Shown here: piece by piece, positions 61,279 to 64,000 of the stretch
Layout: every line of letters begins with the position of its first letter
Numbering within the stretch: the first letter of the stretch is position 1
Origin: Rhodobiaceae bacterium UBA7804
GTDB lineage: Bacteria > Pseudomonadota > Alphaproteobacteria > Parvibaculales > Parvibaculaceae
Assembly (NCBI GenBank): GCA_002480495.1
Contig: DLCG01000002.1
Location: 1-64,000, forward strand
Direction of reading: 5' to 3'
Length of the DNA: 64,000 nucleotides
Notes under the pieces: model-generated
Seen by the model: the letters and a program-made list of their open reading frames with translations, nothing else
What the model was told of the DNA's origin: nothing
The model's database searches: none
Program-made: the position numbers and the translations under genes

Positions 61279-61767
61279 ATGAAGCGGGCGAAGCTCGACC
61301 ATATCGATCTGAGGATTCTTGCCGAGCTGCAGGCGGACGGGCGGATCACCAATGTCGATCTCGCCGCCCGGGTAGGCATCTCCGCGCCGCCCTGCCTGCG
61401 CCGTGTGCGGGCGCTCGAGAATGCAGGGCTCATCAAGGGCTATCATGCCGATCTCGACGGGCGCGCGCTCGGCTTCGAGGTGACCGTCTTCGCGATGGTT
61501 GGCCTGCATAGCCAGGCGGAAGCGGATCTCAAGGCGTTCGAAGCGGAAGTCGCAACCTGGCCGCTGGTCCGCGAATGCCACATGCTGAACGGCGAAATCG
61601 ACTTCATCCTCAAATGCGTCGCGCCGGATCTCTCCACCTTCCAGAGTTTTCTCACCGAGAAGCTAACGCCCGCGCCGAATGTCGCGAGCGTGCGCACCTC
61701 GCTCACCATCCGCCGCTCGAAGCACGAGCCGGGTGTGCCGGTGGAAATGCTGGAAGAGGAGGAATAG
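61279..61767 (+). CDS. Lrp/AsnC family transcriptional regulator
   Basis: 162 residues, GGGGGAG before the ATG. HTH LDHIDLRILAELQADGRITN then LAARVGISAPPCLRRVRALE; C-terminal RAM ligand domain from about residue 65 (GFEVTVFAMVGLHSQAEADL; VRECHMLNGEIDFILKCVA). Oligomeric regulator responding to amino acids. Divergent from the ELM1-family gene; its 3' end is 7 bp from greA, convergent. Confidence 0.94.
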   Translation: MKRAKLDHIDLRILAELQADGRITNVDLAARVGISAPPCLRRVRALENAGLIKGYHADLDGRALGFEVTVFAMVGLHSQAEADLKAFEAEVATWPLVRECHMLNGEIDFILKCVAPDLSTFQSFLTEKLTPAPNVASVRTSLTIRRSKHEPGVPVEMLEEEE

Positions 61768-61774
61768 GCGCGGC

Positions 61775-62248
61775 CTATTTGAACCGCACCTTCAGGATCT
61801 CGTAGCTCTTGCCGCCACCGGGCGTGACCACTTCCACGCTGTCGCCGACCGTCTTGCCGATCAGCGCGCGGGCGATGGGCGAGGTGATCGAGACACGGCC
61901 CTTCTTCACATCGGCCTCGACTTCGCCGACGATCTGGTAGGTCACTTCCTCTTCCGTGTCTTCGTCGACGAGATCCACCGTCGCACCGAACTTTACCGTC
62001 TCACCCGAGAGTTTCGATACGTCGATCACGTCGGCGCGGGAGATCTTGTCTTCAAGTTCCGCCACACGGCTCTCATTGAGGCCCTGCTGCTCTTTCGCAG
62101 CGTGGTATTCGGCATTTTCGCTCAGATCGCCATGCGCGCGGGCTTCGGCGATCGCCTTGATGATACGCGGCCGCTCCACGGACTTCAGAAACTTGATCTC
62201 CTCTTCCAGGGACTTGTAGCCCTCGGAAGTCATTGGAATCTTTTCCAT
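61775..62248 (-). CDS. greA: Transcription elongation factor GreA
   Basis: 157 residues from ATG 62248. N-terminal coiled coil (about 8-75) with the acidic tip region GDLSENAEYHAAKEQQ, and a C-terminal FKBP-like domain (GRVSITSPIARALIGK). Stimulates RNA polymerase to cleave backtracked RNA. The hairpin GCCCGGC / GCCGGGC at 62279-62300 lies upstream, in the gap to carB. carB-greA order is usual in alphaproteobacteria. Confidence 0.96.
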   Translation of the reverse strand: MEKIPMTSEGYKSLEEEIKFLKSVERPRIIKAIAEARAHGDLSENAEYHAAKEQQGLNESRVAELEDKISRADVIDVSKLSGETVKFGATVDLVDEDTEEEVTYQIVGEVEADVKKGRVSITSPIARALIGKTVGDSVEVVTPGGGKSYEILKVRFK

Positions 62249-62443
62249 TTCTCTCGACGATCTTTCTTGTTTTCCAGTGCCCGGCATGAACCCGCCGGGC
62301 ATTCCTTTCGCAACCGATGAAAATCCCGCCGGGCTCCTTGCGGGGCCGTGACTGGCGGGACGACAAACCCGATTGTGGGTCAGGGCGTCGGCGCGCGTCA
62401 AATGCGATTTCCGCGGCCAGTCCCGCGCCGCGGGAAAATTTCC

Positions 62444-64000
62444 TCAGGCGTAGGACTGGAGCGAGGTTACTTCAAGCTGACCCCGGCGAATGGCGTCGAT
62501 GCCTTCCACGGCGGCGCGGGCGCCCGCGACGGTCGTATAGTAGGGTACCTTCATCATGAGCGCGGCGCGGCGCAGCGACATCGAATCGGCAAGCGCCTGG
62601 GCGCCTTCCGTCGTGTTGAAGACGAGCGCGATCTCGCCGTTCTTGATCGCATCCACGATATGCGGGCGGCCTTCCAGCACCTTGTTGATGGTGCCGACCT
62701 CGATGCCCTGTTCGGCGAGGAAACGCTGCGTGCCGCCGGTCGCGACGAGCTTGAAGCCCATGTCGAGGAGCTTCTTCGCGGGCGCGACGATCTTAGCCTT
62801 GTCGCTGTCCTTGACAGAAACGAAGACCGTGCCGGTCGTGGGCACCTTGGTGCCGCCGCCGAGCTGGCTCTTCGCGAAGGCGACGGCGAAGCTCGTGTCG
62901 AGGCCCATCACCTCGCCTGTCGAACGCATTTCCGGGCCGAGCACCGTGTCGACGCCGGGGAAGCGCGCGAAGGGGAAGACGGCTTCCTTCACGGCGATGC
63001 GGCCATGCGCATCGGGCTTCAGGTCGAATTCGGGAAGCTTCGCGCCTGCCATGACCTTTGCCGCGATCTTCGCGACCGGCTCGCCGATCACCTTTGCGAC
63101 GAAAGGCACGGTACGCGAGGCGCGCGGATTTACTTCGAGCACGTAGATCGTGCCGTCCTGGATCGCGTATTGCACATTCATCAGGCCGACGACATTGAGG
63201 CCGAGCGCCATGGCGCGGGTCTGCTCTTCGATTTCGTCGATGATCTCGCGCTTCAGCGAATAGGGTGGGAGCGAACAGGCGCTGTCGCCCGAATGAACGC
63301 CCGCCTCCTCGATATGCTCCATGATGCCGCAGATCACGACATCCTTGCCGTCGCAGAGCGCGTCGACGTCCACTTCGATCGCGTCGCGGAGATAGCCGTC
63401 GATAAGCACCGGGCTCTTGCCCGAAACGATCACCGCTTCGTTGATGTAGCGTTCGAGATGCGCCGTATCGCGCACGATTTCCATGCCGCGTCCGCCCAGC
63501 ACATAGGAGGGGCGGATGACGACCGGGTAGCCGATTTCCTCGGCGATGCGCTTTGCTTCTTCGGCAGAGCGGGCGATGCCGTTCGGCGGCTGTTTCAGGC
63601 CGAGCTTGTCGATCAGCGCCTTGAAGCGGTCGCGGTCCTCGGCGAGGTCGATGGCGTCCGGCGATGTCCCGAGGATCGGCACTTCGGCGCGTTCGAGATC
63701 GTTGGCGAGCTTCAGAGGCGTCTGACCGCCGAACTGCACGATGACGCCCGCGAGCGTTCCCTTCGAGCGTTCGAGATCGATCAGTTCCAGCACGTCTTCG
63801 GCGGTGAGCGGTTCGAAATAGAGACGGTCCGAGGTGTCGTAGTCGGTCGAGACCGTTTCCGGATTGCAGTTCACCATGATGCTTTCGATGCCGACCTCTT
63901 CGAGCGCGAAGGCGGCATGGCAGCAGCAATAGTCGAACTCGATACCCTGGCCGATGCGGTTCGGACCGCCGCCAAGGATGATCGCCTTGTTGCGGTCGGA
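62444..64000 (-). CDS. carB: Carbamoyl-phosphate synthase large subunit, C-terminal part (N terminus outside window)
   Basis: The frame enters at 64000 without a start (SDRNKAIILGGGPNRIGQG), so only about the last 518 residues are present. ATP-grasp domain of the carbamoyl-phosphate half: NCNPETVSTDYDTSDRLYFE, EVDVDALCDGKDV, LEVNPRASRTVPFVAK; then the allosteric MGS domain (about the last 140 residues: GFKLVATGGTQRFLAEQGI). Makes carbamoyl phosphate for arginine and pyrimidine synthesis. The perfect palindrome TCCCGCG-C-CGCGGGA at 62421-62435 lies just downstream. Confidence 0.96.
   Translation of the reverse strand, partial: SDRNKAIILGGGPNRIGQGIEFDYCCCHAAFALEEVGIESIMVNCNPETVSTDYDTSDRLYFEPLTAEDVLELIDLERSKGTLAGVIVQFGGQTPLKLANDLERAEVPILGTSPDAIDLAEDRDRFKALIDKLGLKQPPNGIARSAEEAKRIAEEIGYPVVIRPSYVLGGRGMEIVRDTAHLERYINEAVIVSGKSPVLIDGYLRDAIEVDVDALCDGKDVVICGIMEHIEEAGVHSGDSACSLPPYSLKREIIDEIEEQTRAMALGLNVVGLMNVQYAIQDGTIYVLEVNPRASRTVPFVAKVIGEPVAKIAAKVMAGAKLPEFDLKPDAHGRIAVKEAVFPFARFPGVDTVLGPEMRSTGEVMGLDTSFAVAFAKSQLGGGTKVPTTGTVFVSVKDSDKAKIVAPAKKLLDMGFKLVATGGTQRFLAEQGIEVGTINKVLEGRPHIVDAIKNGEIALVFNTTEGAQALADSMSLRRAALMMKVPYYTTVAGARAAVEGIDAIRRGQLEVTSLQSYA

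Overview
The window is a stretch of a GC-rich alphaproteobacterial chromosome. The gene neighbourhoods are typical of that class: rplY-pth-ychF, uvrC-pgsA-moaD-moaE, a PetP/PetR-like MarR and response-regulator pair beside ilvE, an ELM1-family gene, COQ9/UbiK-like small genes and an Irr-type iron box. A CYP153-type alkane hydroxylase, tandem MaoC hydratases and several lipid-handling genes suggest a hydrocarbon-using genus such as Parvibaculum. That genus call is inference only. No rRNA, tRNA, CRISPR array, integrase or transposase was seen.

Layout. 1-2940 (+): methylthioadenosine salvage (mtnP end, apt, mtnA and a class II aldolase). 3020-9131 (-): glutathione peroxidase, dienelactone hydrolase, two MaoC-like hydratases, ychF, pth, rplY, prs. 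9316-15262 (-): lipoprotein, pgeF, MidA-type methyltransferase, lgt, CYP153 and its TetR neighbour. 15446-18012 (+): UbiK-like, YbjN, proC and a TetR/COQ9-like protein. 18018-21146 (-): NTF2-like protein, EnvZ-like kinase, PetR-like regulator and PetP-like MarR, divergent from ilvE (+). 22415-28363 (-): moaE, moaD, pgsA, uvrC, folB, a pteridine-reductase-like SDR and a Ca/Na antiporter. 28614-34028: cation/proton antiporter, cupin, acyltransferase and small membrane proteins.

34093-36740 (-) is an AT-rich three-gene island wedged before uvrB: a Dam-type adenine methylase, a four-helix membrane protein and a DGQHR-domain protein. It is the best candidate in the window for an undescribed (possibly anti-phage) system. 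36908-48777: uvrB, a methyltransferase, two tandem TetR regulators, a Gram-negative sortase with its VIT/vWA target, GST, and a MocR regulator divergent from a PNPOx-like gene. 48854-57317: aspartate aminotransferase, M48 protease, Dps under an Irr-like operator, HAD phosphatase, sulfotransferase, trxB with a 2-Cys peroxiredoxin, and a TPR protein. 57360-64000: an unknown 659-residue protein with a 2OG-Fe(II) oxygenase and an ELM1-family protein, then an Lrp regulator, greA and the C-terminal part of carB.

The regulatory DNA is informative. Two 21-bp sites of the form TA-n-GTCA-N7-TGAC-n-TA bracket the marR/ompR/envZ cluster and suggest one regulator acting at both ends. An Irr-type iron box precedes dps. 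A 51-bp element occurs twice, 17 kb apart and in inverted orientation. All functional calls come from reading protein motifs and gene order; no database search was run.
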